The notes beneath the pieces were generated by a model. The model saw nothing but the letters and a program-made list of their open reading frames with translations, searched no databases and was not told the origin of the DNA. Below are positions 54,137 through 62,364 of a stretch of DNA of 64,000 nt, in pieces; within the stretch, counting starts at the first letter, position 1; the number at the start of each line of letters is the position of its first letter. The position numbers were made by a program, and so were the translations under genes. Source of the stretch: Flavivirga spongiicola (lineage in GTDB: Bacteria > Bacteroidota > Bacteroidia > Flavobacteriales > Flavobacteriaceae); the NCBI RefSeq assembly GCF_030540825.1, contig NZ_JAUOEO010000001.1, forward strand, positions 2,391,001 through 2,455,000. Reading direction: 5' to 3'.

Positions 54137-55495
54137 ATGAAAAAAATATTTAATATATACGTATTCTCTATTCTAATAACTTTTACAAGTTGTGATGACT
54201 ATTTAGATGTTGAGCCCATAGGTCTTGTTGTACCTGAAAATGTAGAACATTTTGATTTATTGTTAAACGGAGAGCGAAATATCGTATTTACATCAGATCA
54301 AGATGATTTAGTTATATCTGCAAATGATTTTGTTCCAGGCACTTTTAGCTTTGGTAATTTAGATGATCCAAGTAATCAAACTTTACAGTTGTTTTCGTGG
54401 AATTCAGATTTATATACAGATTCAGATCCTAAACAAATTTGGAGCCTACCATATGCTAATATTTACACATTTAATTCGGTCGCTAATAGTGTAGAAAACG
54501 CTTCTTTAGTCCCTACCTATGTTGAAGGAGACAAAGTTAGAATTAAAGCAGAGGCGCAAACACAGCGCGCTTTCGAGTATTGGATGTTGGTGAACTCTTT
54601 TGCTAAACAATATGATGCTAGTACAGCAGCTTCAGATCTGGGTGTTCCTTTAGTGACTACCGCAGATGTTTCTCAAACAACACCACAAAGGTCAACTGTG
54701 CAAGAAATCTATGATTTTATTTTAAAAGACCTTGAAGAGGCCGTAGTTAATTTATCTTCAGAACCAGTTAATTTAGCACGTCCTTCTAAAGGAGCCGCCT
54801 ACGCCATGTTAAGTCGTGTTAAATTATATATGGGAGCCTATGCTGAAGCCATTACTTATGCTGATCTTGCCCTTGCTGAAAATAGTTTTATTGCAGATTA
54901 TACAGTTGGTATTGATGACTTAGAAGATGAAAATTATATGCGGAAAATGATGGGAGTTGGTTTAGGCTACAGAGGTGGGCCTCTAACGTCTTCTCTTGTT
55001 AATATTTTTGATGCCACTGATGCCCGTTTAACTGAACTCACCAGAGATAATTTTAATGGCGATGGAACCACTATAATTACAAGTATTTTTACTCAAAGAG
55101 TAACTATATGGCCTACTGTACCAGAAGTTCATTTAATTAAAGCCGAATGCAATGTCCGTTTAAATAATGATTCTGCGGCTATTGACGATTTAAACACCGT
55201 AAGGGTCAAAAGAATTCCTGCATATACTAATTTAACCGATGCTGATTTTGTTTCTAATGCTGAATTGTTGGCCTTTACTTTAGAGGAAAAAAGAAGAGAG
55301 ACCTTTAGAATGAATTTACGCTGGTTTGAACTTAAACGCCTTAATCTAGAACCTGCTACAGCAACAACGCTTGTTCATACCTTACCAGATGGCGTTACTA
55401 GCTTCACTTTAACGCCTGGAGCCAATAATTGGGTGTTTCCTATCCCTCAACAAGTCTTAAATTTTGCTGATTTAGAACAGAATCCAAGAGATTAA
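54137..55495 (+). CDS. SusD/RagB family nutrient-binding outer-membrane lipoprotein
   Basis: The 452-residue protein has a lipobox (LITFTSC, Cys19) and the SusD start DDYLDVEPIG. TPR-like helices (KAEAQTQRAFEYWMLVNSFA) and the C-terminal LAFTLEEKRRETFRMNLRWF block are the family marks. It caps the SusC pore and captures the substrate. No glycoside hydrolase is encoded nearby, so the substrate is not evident. Confidence 0.94.
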   Translation: MKKIFNIYVFSILITFTSCDDYLDVEPIGLVVPENVEHFDLLLNGERNIVFTSDQDDLVISANDFVPGTFSFGNLDDPSNQTLQLFSWNSDLYTDSDPKQIWSLPYANIYTFNSVANSVENASLVPTYVEGDKVRIKAEAQTQRAFEYWMLVNSFAKQYDASTAASDLGVPLVTTADVSQTTPQRSTVQEIYDFILKDLEEAVVNLSSEPVNLARPSKGAAYAMLSRVKLYMGAYAEAITYADLALAENSFIADYTVGIDDLEDENYMRKMMGVGLGYRGGPLTSSLVNIFDATDARLTELTRDNFNGDGTTIITSIFTQRVTIWPTVPEVHLIKAECNVRLNNDSAAIDDLNTVRVKRIPAYTNLTDADFVSNAELLAFTLEEKRRETFRMNLRWFELKRLNLEPATATTLVHTLPDGVTSFTLTPGANNWVFPIPQQVLNFADLEQNPRD

Positions 55496-55507
55496 TTAAT
55501 AATTACA

Positions 55508-55541
55508 AACACCATAATCATAGTAACATGGTTATGGTGTT
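55508..55541 (+). terminator. Hairpin after susD-like gene
   Basis: The 10-bp perfect arms aacaccataa (55508-55517) and ttatggtgtt (55532-55541) lie 13 bp past the stop codon. No long T-run follows. A second imperfect hairpin, gagagcgta / tacgttctc, lies at about 55713-55739. Confidence 0.65.
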
Positions 55542-55788
55542 TACCTTAAAAATAAACACATGAAACTTCCATAACGAACAGTCAATACTCAAAGAAATGA
55601 CTAAATGGAAGCTACATGTGATCGATAAAAAACAAATACTAAAGACACATGAAACGAATATTAATAAATTTTAGGCATTTTTTCCCGAAAGGGAATGTTT
55701 AAAATTTTTAATGTGAGAGCGTAGCGGTTACATACGTTCTCAATTTTATAATTAATTTATTATCAAATAATTACTAAAATTTAAACGT

Positions 55789-56451
55789 ATGAAATACCTT
55801 TTAATATGCGCCTTTTCTTTATTTACGTCATACAACACTGTAAATAAGATCGCCCAAGACTGTAAAGTAAAATTAGAAGCCATCAATAAAAAATATGAAG
55901 GTGATTGTAAAAAAGGCTATGCTCATGGCTTTGGTAAAGCATGGGGAGCATCTGATTATTATGAAGGAAAATTTCATAAAGGACTTCCTCATGGCGAAGG
56001 TTCTTATACTTGGGAGAATGGTAATACGTATGTAGGTAACTTTTCTAAAGGACTCATGGATGGTAAAGGTGTATTAACCCTAAAAGGTCTTTCTGGCAAA
56101 GAGACTATTAAAAAAGGATTCTTTAAAAAAGGTAAGTATTTAGGTGTTTATGAAAGACCTTATAAGGTCATTTCACAAACAGGTATTAGAACCATTAAAT
56201 TTAGAGAAAATAGTATCAAACAAAATGAAGTAAGGATAACTGTTTATAAGGATGGACAAATAATAACACCTAGTTTTACTATAACTGACTTAAATAACAC
56301 CCCTGTAGAAAACAGAAATGGAACCGTATTAACAAACGTGGTGTTTCCTTTAAAAAGAGTTGATCTGTCTTTTAATGTAGATACCTTTACATATAAAGCC
56401 ATTTTTGAAATCTATAAAGAAAGTAACTGGGAAGTCACCTTGTCTTTATAA
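55789..56451 (+). CDS. MORN repeat protein
   Basis: The 220-residue protein has a signal-peptide-like start (MKYLLICAFSLFTSYNTV), then MORN repeats at about residues 36-105: YEGDCKKGYAHGFGKAWG, YEGKFHKGLPHGEGSYTW and YVGNFSKGLMDGKGVLTL. A beta-rich C-terminal half of unknown type follows. MORN repeats bind membranes or proteins. It lies 290 bp after the SusD gene and may belong to the same regulon. Confidence 0.85.
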   Translation: MKYLLICAFSLFTSYNTVNKIAQDCKVKLEAINKKYEGDCKKGYAHGFGKAWGASDYYEGKFHKGLPHGEGSYTWENGNTYVGNFSKGLMDGKGVLTLKGLSGKETIKKGFFKKGKYLGVYERPYKVISQTGIRTIKFRENSIKQNEVRITVYKDGQIITPSFTITDLNNTPVENRNGTVLTNVVFPLKRVDLSFNVDTFTYKAIFEIYKESNWEVTLSL

Positions 56452-56540
56452 AAAAGTGCTCGTATAAAAAAACGGTTATTTAACAAAATAAATCATCTAC
56501 CTCTTTACCATTTAAAATATTAATCCTGAAATAAAAAATC

Positions 56541-57713
56541 ATGAAACAAATAAGTAAAACTCTTTTTTCCTCTCTCTTTGTCCTAATCTTTATATTGAGC
56601 TGCCAGACAGAAAAAAAACATATTGAAATTGAAATTGATTATTCTAAAGTACTAGATCTAGATGGTAAATACTTATACTTATCTATTAATAAAGCTATTG
56701 AATTCCCAAAAATAGATTCTGTTTTAATAGAAAAGGGTAAGAAAATCCATTTTTCAATGGATAAAAAAAATAATGAATCTTTATATAACTTAACATTAGA
56801 AAAAGAGCGTGTTCCTAGCACTACTTTTTTTGCAGGTACAGATGATATTCAAATTACCCTAATAAAAAACAGCGATGATGACAGAATTACGGCTTCTGTA
56901 AACAGTCTGGGCATAGAGCAAATAGCCTATAATAGCTATTTAGAAGGTCTAAAACCTTTAGAAGATCAAGAAAAAAAATTGTCCAAAGAATGGCGTATTT
57001 TAGTTAAAGAAAAAAAACATTTAATTCCCGAATTAAGAAGAGTTCCAGACTCTATGTCTAGTCTTGTTCGAAAACAAACAAGAGCTTATTACAAAGATTA
57101 TATCGCCAATAATAATGGGGTCTCTTTATATCTTTTAAATACGACATTAAGATTCGCTTATAACGCTAAAGATTTAGATAGTATATTAAATAGCTACTCT
57201 AAAACATACCATAATGATTTTTTATTTACAAGTTTAAGAGAAAAGGTCAATATTATGAGAAATGTTGAAATAGGTGCCATTGCTCCAGATTTCACGATGC
57301 CGGATGTTGATGGTAACTCTGTCTCTTTATCCTCCTTTAGGGGGAAATATGTACTACTAGATTTTTGGGCTTCTTGGTGTGGTCCTTGTAGAGCAGAAAA
57401 CCCTCATGTGGTTGAAGCCTATAATGCTTATAAAGATAAAGGGTTTGAAGTATTAGGAGTCTCTTATGACTTTCCGGGAAAGCGAGATAAATGGCTAAAA
57501 GCTATTGAAGATGACAAATTACCTTGGACTCAAGTATCTAATCTATTAGGCTGGAAAGATCCTACAAGTAAATTATATAATATTAGTGGTATTCCTTCTC
57601 CTTTTCTAATTGATCCTGAAGGTCGGATTATTGCAAAAAATAATGAAATACGAGGCGAAAAACTAATGGAAAAACTATCAGAAATATATGATAGTAAAAA
57701 ATCCGTTAATTAA
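56541..57713 (+). CDS. TlpA-like thiol-disulfide oxidoreductase lipoprotein
   Basis: The 390-residue protein has a lipobox (LIFILSC), an N-terminal DUF4369-like beta domain, a helical middle and a C-terminal thioredoxin domain with the redox motif in WASWCGPCRAENP (about residue 280) and the cis-Pro segment GIPSPFLIDPEGRII. Such proteins reduce or reshuffle disulfides in the periplasm, and commonly accompany SusC/SusD pairs that handle proteins or peptides. It is 89 bp after the MORN gene. Confidence 0.92.
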   Translation: MKQISKTLFSSLFVLIFILSCQTEKKHIEIEIDYSKVLDLDGKYLYLSINKAIEFPKIDSVLIEKGKKIHFSMDKKNNESLYNLTLEKERVPSTTFFAGTDDIQITLIKNSDDDRITASVNSLGIEQIAYNSYLEGLKPLEDQEKKLSKEWRILVKEKKHLIPELRRVPDSMSSLVRKQTRAYYKDYIANNNGVSLYLLNTTLRFAYNAKDLDSILNSYSKTYHNDFLFTSLREKVNIMRNVEIGAIAPDFTMPDVDGNSVSLSSFRGKYVLLDFWASWCGPCRAENPHVVEAYNAYKDKGFEVLGVSYDFPGKRDKWLKAIEDDKLPWTQVSNLLGWKDPTSKLYNISGIPSPFLIDPEGRIIAKNNEIRGEKLMEKLSEIYDSKKSVN

Positions 57714-57783
57714 AAAATACTTAAAACTCCATATCAAAATCAGGTAATCACACTAATAATGGTCGTTTCAGAGAATAAAAAAG

Positions 57784-57833
57784 CGGGAGAAACCAATAAA
57801 AAAATGATTTTTCCCGCAGTGTACTCAAGGTGG
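57784..57833 (-). other. Candidate attachment site: tRNA-3'-end-like fragment, copy B, with hairpin
   Basis: The 14-mer at 57820-57833 is identical to 48139-48152. On the minus strand it reads as the 3' half of a tRNA acceptor/T-stem and is followed by a stem gcgggaaaaa / tttctcccgc and a T-run, which looks like the terminator of a tRNA gene. It lies about 190 bp upstream of the tyrosine recombinase gene, the usual place for the attL of an element integrated in a tRNA gene. Confidence 0.5.
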
Positions 57834-57974
57834 TAGTACTTTTGTGCAATTTTAGAACATAAGTTCTCTCTGTTATTTCGTGATTATTTCAGTAAAAACG
57901 CAATAAATACCTCTTGTTAAAGGATTTTTTGCTCTTTGGGCAAATTGTATTAAGTTGCATTACATTGTTGTTAG

Positions 57975-58002
57975 CCGTACAAAAATATTTATATTTGTAC
58001 GG
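57975..58002 (+). promoter_or_regulatory. Integrase promoter with overlapping inverted repeat
   Basis: The arms ccgtacaaa (57975-57983) and tttgtacgg (57994-58002) are a perfect 9-bp inverted repeat. The right arm overlaps the TATATTTG box (57990-57997) that fits the Bacteroidota -7 element, 22 bp before the ATG at 58019. A TTGTTG lies upstream at the -33 position. This suggests repression of the integrase gene. Confidence 0.6.
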
Positions 58003-58018
58003 TTACTAAATTTATAAT

Positions 58019-59311
58019 ATGGCAACTGTTAATTTTTTATATCGTTCTACTAGAGACAATGAACCTTTAAATGTGAGGTTGTTGTTTAGGTATGAGGATA
58101 TCGATTATTCCAAAGGGGCAAAAACAAAACTACATATTTACACTCATGACGAATTAAGTGAGGATGATAAGCTAAATGCAAAGTTTTATTGGAAGAAGTT
58201 ACACTCAAAGAAGAATGTCAAGGATATTGATTTGGAGAATAAACAAACTAAAATAAATGCAGAGCTTAATAAAATCAAGAATTATATTTTAAAGAAGTTT
58301 AATGAGGAAAACATAAGCGAGGTAATAAATGATAAAGATTGGCTAAAAAAGACCTTAGAATTCTATTATAACCCTATTGTAGAGAAGATTGAATTGCCAA
58401 ATGAATTATTAAATTATTTTGATTACTACTTAGACGAAAAAAAGAATAGCCTTGCCAATCAGACTTTAAAAAATTATAATGTAGTTAAGAAACTATTAAT
58501 TAGATACGAAAACAGTGTTGGGTACAAAATAAAAATATTAGATATTGATTTAAGCTTTAAAAACCAATTTGAGAAGTATTGTTTAGAGCAGGGGTATGCC
58601 AATAATACCATATCTAGAGCTATTCATTCCGTAAAAACTATATGTTTGCATGCAAGGTATAACGGTCTAGAAACAAGCTATCAGCTTGAAAAGGTAAAAC
58701 TCAAGGAGGTTAAAGTAGAAAATATATATCTATCATTTGATGACTTAGAGAAAATTGAAAAAGCCGATTTGAATGCAGAGTATCTAATAAATGCAAGAGA
58801 TTGGTTAATTATTAGTTGTTATTTAGGACAAAGAATTTCAGATTTACTTCGGTTTAATTCAAATGATATAAGAGAAGAAAAGGGTAAGCCTTTAATTGAA
58901 TTTACTCAAAAGAAAACAGGTAAAATAATGACCGTCCCTTTGCATCCTAAAGTAATAGAAGTATTAAAGAAGAAAAACGGAGAGTTCCCTAGAACTATCT
59001 CTGAGCAGAAATATAACAGTTATATTAAAACTGTTTGTCAAGAAGCCAAACTAAAAGAAAAGGTTAAGGGAAGTAAAAAAGTTGAAACTTTCGAAGGAAG
59101 TAAAAAATACAGAAAGCTAACTGGTATTTATGAAAAGTGGGAGCTTGTAAGCTCTCATATAGGACGACGTTCATTTGCAACTAATTTTTATGGTAAAATA
59201 CCTACTTCATATTTAATTTATGTTACAGGACATTCAACAGAGAAAATGTTTTTGAGTTATATTGGGAAAAGTAATAAAGATTTAGCGATGGAGATAACAA
59301 ATTACTTCTAG
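58019..59311 (+). CDS. Tyrosine recombinase (site-specific integrase)
   Basis: The 430-residue protein has an N-terminal arm-binding region, a SAM-like core-binding domain (LLNYFDYYLDEKKNSLANQT) and a catalytic domain with R in LGQRISDLLRF (about residue 272), HxxR in SSHIGRRSFATNF (about residue 380), GHSTEKMFLSYI with the His and the nucleophilic Tyr. The catalytic set is complete. It is the first gene of an integrative element that runs to the right window edge and beyond. The next gene starts two bases after its stop codon. Confidence 0.94.
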   Translation: MATVNFLYRSTRDNEPLNVRLLFRYEDIDYSKGAKTKLHIYTHDELSEDDKLNAKFYWKKLHSKKNVKDIDLENKQTKINAELNKIKNYILKKFNEENISEVINDKDWLKKTLEFYYNPIVEKIELPNELLNYFDYYLDEKKNSLANQTLKNYNVVKKLLIRYENSVGYKIKILDIDLSFKNQFEKYCLEQGYANNTISRAIHSVKTICLHARYNGLETSYQLEKVKLKEVKVENIYLSFDDLEKIEKADLNAEYLINARDWLIISCYLGQRISDLLRFNSNDIREEKGKPLIEFTQKKTGKIMTVPLHPKVIEVLKKKNGEFPRTISEQKYNSYIKTVCQEAKLKEKVKGSKKVETFEGSKKYRKLTGIYEKWELVSSHIGRRSFATNFYGKIPTSYLIYVTGHSTEKMFLSYIGKSNKDLAMEITNYF

Positions 59312-59313
59312 TT

Positions 59314-59976
59314 ATGGAAAACAAAGACGAAGAGTTTGAGAGAATATTCAAGAGGTATATTCGTAGTCTTAAAATGACTTTGAATCATGATGACTTACAC
59401 CTATCGATAAAAGAGTTTACGACTATTTTAGACCCTAAAGAAATAAGCTTTTTAAAAGTTTGTCTTCAAGAATATTATTATAATGAATACATGAAAGAAG
59501 TTATTGGACAATATCCTGAAGTTGTAAAAAGAGTTAAGAAATATTTAAACAAGTTAAATCTTTCAGGTCATCAAAAAAGTAATTTAGAATTTTCATTAGA
59601 AAAGCTAAAAAAATACGTTGAACTTAAAAAAAAGGAAATTAACAATCTTCAATTTATTAATAATTTTAATGACTTAAATGAGAATAAAGTTTATAGTTAT
59701 TTTTATAAAAAATTAGTCGACAAAAAATACCTCACTCAGGAATCGTTAGAACTTTACTTAAAGTTGGCGTTTGAAGAATTAGAATACCCATCTTCTCGTT
59801 TTAGGTTTAGCGAAAAAGCAAAATCAAAAAATATAAAGAAAATATTTTATAATTTTTATAAGGTAGAATCCTCAAAGCCACATGGAGAACAAGAAAAATA
59901 TGTTAAAATATTAGGAGAATATTTTGAGGGTTATAGCACAGATGCTCTTAAGACAAACTTTAGTAAAATCTACTAA
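59314..59976 (+). CDS. Hypothetical protein coupled to the integrase
   Basis: The 220-residue protein is mostly helical and lysine-rich with no signal peptide. It ends FEGYSTDALKTNFSKIY, a type of ending I associate with accessory proteins of Bacteroidota integrative elements, though not with a named family. It lies 2 bp after the integrase and is surely co-transcribed. It may be a regulator or recombination partner. Confidence 0.75.
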   Translation: MENKDEEFERIFKRYIRSLKMTLNHDDLHLSIKEFTTILDPKEISFLKVCLQEYYYNEYMKEVIGQYPEVVKRVKKYLNKLNLSGHQKSNLEFSLEKLKKYVELKKKEINNLQFINNFNDLNENKVYSYFYKKLVDKKYLTQESLELYLKLAFEELEYPSSRFRFSEKAKSKNIKKIFYNFYKVESSKPHGEQEKYVKILGEYFEGYSTDALKTNFSKIY

Positions 59977-60039
59977 TAATTAACTAATACAATACTAAAC
60001 TAACTAAGTTCTTAGACTTCGTTGAAAGAATAAATAATG

Positions 60040-60065
60040 TTGCATTAATATAAAATTTAATGCAA
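60040..60065 (+). promoter_or_regulatory. Inverted repeat overlapping the excisionase start codon
   Basis: The arms ttgcattaa (60040-60048) and ttaatgcaa (60057-60065) are a perfect 9-bp inverted repeat. The right arm includes the A of the ATG at 60065, so a bound protein or an RNA hairpin here would block the start of the excisionase gene. Autoregulation is a natural guess. Confidence 0.55.
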
Positions 60066-60439
60066 TGGATAAAATTCAATTTATTGGGACAACCCCACAT
60101 CAATTAGCCGATTTAGTTGATGAAAAAGTAAAGAAATCACTAGAAAAATTAAAAAAAGAATTACTTCACGAAAATGCAAATGATGAATTGCTTACTCGCG
60201 AACAAGCGGCAGAGTTGTTGCATATAAACTTATCTACTTTATGGCACTGGCAGCGAAAAGGTAAGATAAAGTGTTATGGAATCTCAGGATCTAGGCGGTA
60301 TTATAAGCGTTCTGAAATCATGGACGCATTAAAAATTATTAAAAAAATAATGTTATGGATAAGACCCATAACAAAAAGCATACTAAAAGACTTAAAAAAG
60401 CTCTTAAAAAATATGAGGTTGATTCTTCAGAAAAATTAA
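60065..60439 (+). CDS. Excisionase-type helix-turn-helix protein
   Basis: The 124-residue protein has a MerR/excisionase-like winged HTH (LLTREQAAELLHINLSTLWH, then GKIKCYGISGSRRYYKRSEI) after an N-terminal helix. Such proteins bend DNA to control integration and excision. Its last 85 bp overlap the next gene in another frame, and the tail (LKIIKKIMLWIRPITKS and beyond) is longer than usual for this family, so it may have arisen by read-through into the overlap. Confidence 0.85.
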   Translation: MDKIQFIGTTPHQLADLVDEKVKKSLEKLKKELLHENANDELLTREQAAELLHINLSTLWHWQRKGKIKCYGISGSRRYYKRSEIMDALKIIKKIMLWIRPITKSILKDLKKLLKNMRLILQKN

Positions 60440-61425
60440 AACCACCTGAAATTGCCTGGGGAATGTTTGATAAAACTCAAACTAAATTTAGTATTTTAGG
60501 TACTCTAAGTAATTTCGGATTGGTAACTGGAAAAGCAAAAAGCAGAAAGTCTTTTTTTATAAATATTGTAACGTCAGTTGCATCCTCGAATGACAAGCTT
60601 TTAAGTCAATACCAAAGCCGATTACCTAAAGGGAAACGCGGCGTCCTATACTTTGATACCGAGCAATCAAGATACCATGTCCAAGCAGCTTTAAAACGTG
60701 TATGTAAACAAATAGGCGTGCCTAATCCGAAGAACTTAAAGGTGTATGGTTTAAGGAGTTTAAATCCAGAAGCAAGACTTAAGTTAATCGAGTTTGCTAT
60801 CTATAATAACCCTAAGGTTGGTTTTGTTGTGATTGATGGAATAAAAGACCTAATAAAGTCAATTAATAGTGAAGAGGAAGCCACTGAAATTGCAAGTAAA
60901 TTGTTGAAGTGGACAGAAGAGTGTAATATTCATATCGTTTGTGTACTTCATCAAAATAAAGGAGATAGTAATGCTAGAGGACATCTTGGAAGTGAGTTAT
61001 CACATAAAGCAGAAACTGTTCTATCGGTCACAAGGGATTCACAGAATAAAGATATTTCGATTGTAGAACCAGTAATGTGTAGAAATCAAGAACCTGATGA
61101 TTTTGCGTTTGAGATTATTGATGGTCTGCCTGTAGCTATTGAAGATTATGAATTTAGGGTTAAGAAAAAACCTATAAAGGGCGGGTTGTTAAGTATTCCT
61201 GATTTTGAAAAGTTTCAAATGCTTAATGAAGTTTACTCTAAAAAAGACGAATATCTTCTGACAGACTTAAGTAATACTTTACAGGAAGTTATTAAAACTA
61301 GAAAGCCAGATATGGCTTCTGGGAATAATGCTATGAGAGGGTTTATTAAATATCTAAAAACCAAAGAGTGGCTTATTCAAGAAGCTCCTAGAGCGCCATA
61401 TAAGTTAGGGGTTTATAAGAAATGA
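60355..61425 (+). CDS. RecA-like AAA ATPase of integrative element (RepA type)
   Basis: The 356-residue protein has a P-loop GKAKSRKS (about residue 62), a Walker B-like VGFVVIDGIKDL, and the IHIVCVLHQNKGDSNARGHL segment, as in hexameric RecA/DnaB-like ATPases of mobile elements such as plasmid RepA. The C-terminal part has a winged-helix look. I keep the ATG at 60355 because no later ATG is good, though it overlaps the excisionase gene by 85 bp. The protein is likely the replication or maintenance ATPase of the element. Confidence 0.82.
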   Translation: MDKTHNKKHTKRLKKALKKYEVDSSEKLKPPEIAWGMFDKTQTKFSILGTLSNFGLVTGKAKSRKSFFINIVTSVASSNDKLLSQYQSRLPKGKRGVLYFDTEQSRYHVQAALKRVCKQIGVPNPKNLKVYGLRSLNPEARLKLIEFAIYNNPKVGFVVIDGIKDLIKSINSEEEATEIASKLLKWTEECNIHIVCVLHQNKGDSNARGHLGSELSHKAETVLSVTRDSQNKDISIVEPVMCRNQEPDDFAFEIIDGLPVAIEDYEFRVKKKPIKGGLLSIPDFEKFQMLNEVYSKKDEYLLTDLSNTLQEVIKTRKPDMASGNNAMRGFIKYLKTKEWLIQEAPRAPYKLGVYKK

Positions 61426-61450
61426 CATGTTACATTGTTTAACACTTGTT

Positions 61451-61520
61451 ACTTAACATATCTAAGTGCATATGTTATTAAGTTAAGTGCCTATATATAG
61501 GCACTAACATAACACATTAA
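61451..61520. promoter_or_regulatory. Palindrome cluster between the ATPase and the small gene
   Basis: A perfect 20-bp palindrome, agtgcctatatataggcact, lies at 61486-61505. The word taagtgc occurs twice directly (near 61464 and 61484) and once inverted as gcactaa, and a looser acttaacatat / atatgtt pair lies to the left. The density suggests an operator or replication/transfer origin of the element. Confidence 0.55.
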
Positions 61521-61545
61521 ATATATAATAGTTTAAAATACAATC

Positions 61546-61686
61546 ATGAAGAAAACAAAGATTATTAGAGAAGATCATATTCCAGATTTTGAAGAAAAGG
61601 TAAATGAGTATTTGAAAAAAGATTGGAAGCTATATAACAACATTATATCACATAGCGGTTATCTAGTAGCAATAATGTTTAAATAA
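61546..61686 (+). CDS. Small DUF1737-like protein
   Basis: The 46-residue product has the pattern IPDFEEKVNEYLKKDWKLYN ending HSGYLVAIMFK, as in DUF1737 proteins (xxFxxxVNxxLxxGWxL). It starts with an ATG 121 bp after the ATPase gene. Function is unknown. Both its size and its reading support a real small gene. Confidence 0.72.
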   Translation: MKKTKIIREDHIPDFEEKVNEYLKKDWKLYNNIISHSGYLVAIMFK

Positions 61687-61895
61687 ATACTTGTTTTTTT
61701 TTGTTGTTTTAATGACCAAATGCCTAAATACAAGTGATCGATTGTTGATGAGAGCTAAATAATACAAAATTAGCAACAAAGCCCAAAACTGTGTAAAGTG
61801 TATAAGAAAAACAATGCGCAACCTACTGCATCAGACCTAAAAATAGCTCACAGTAACTAAAATAATTTCTGTCAATTATTTCGTATAAATTCATT

Positions 61896-61951
61896 AGATT
61901 AGTAGAGTGTTTTTAGTATGAGAATATCATGCTACTTCTCAATACTAATCT
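61896..61951 (+). promoter_or_regulatory. Nested inverted repeats upstream of the cargo operon
   Basis: The outer arms agattagta (61896-61904) and tactaatct (61943-61951) are a perfect 9-bp inverted repeat, and a gagaa / ttctc pair is nested inside. It ends 16 bp before the ATG at 61968. I read it as an operator or leader hairpin. Confidence 0.5.
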
Positions 61952-61967
61952 ATTTTAAACCTAAGTA

Positions 61968-62360
61968 ATGACGACACTAATAATAAAAGACGAAACGGCT
62001 TCTGGTGATATTCTTAATGAAATAAGAATTAAAGTTGAAAACGAAAGAACCACACTAAGAGATATAATTACTGCTCGTGTTTTAACTGAAGTTAAATCAT
62101 ATAATGAGAATAAACCTGAAATCTTTAAAGGCTTAATTCAACCAAGCGATGCTGAGAAAACATTAAACGGATTCAGAGTTAAAAAAAGAAAAAATATAGA
62201 TGGAGAGCAGCAGGTATATGTTGCTTTAGATGCATTCCTTAAAAACGGCTATTTTGTAATTGTAGACGATGAACAAATAACAGATTATAATAAGGAAATT
62301 TTAGTGAACTCAGAAACCAAAATTAGTTTTTTAAAATTGACTCCTTTAGTTGGAGGTTGA
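61968..62360 (+). CDS. Hypothetical protein paired with DUF4132 protein
   Basis: The 130-residue soluble protein starts TTLIIKDETASGDILNEIRI, has LIQPSDAEKTLNGFRVKKRK and VYVALDAFLKNGYFVIVDDE, and ends ISFLKLTPLVGG. I know similar proteins only from memory as neighbours of DUF4132 genes in Bacteroidota, and no function is established. It stops 4 bp before the DUF4132 start, so the two are one operon. The C-terminal FLKLTPLVGG is reminiscent of ubiquitin-like proteins that end in GG; this is an observation, not a call. Confidence 0.78.
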   Translation: MTTLIIKDETASGDILNEIRIKVENERTTLRDIITARVLTEVKSYNENKPEIFKGLIQPSDAEKTLNGFRVKKRKNIDGEQQVYVALDAFLKNGYFVIVDDEQITDYNKEILVNSETKISFLKLTPLVGG

Positions 62361-62364
62361 AAAA

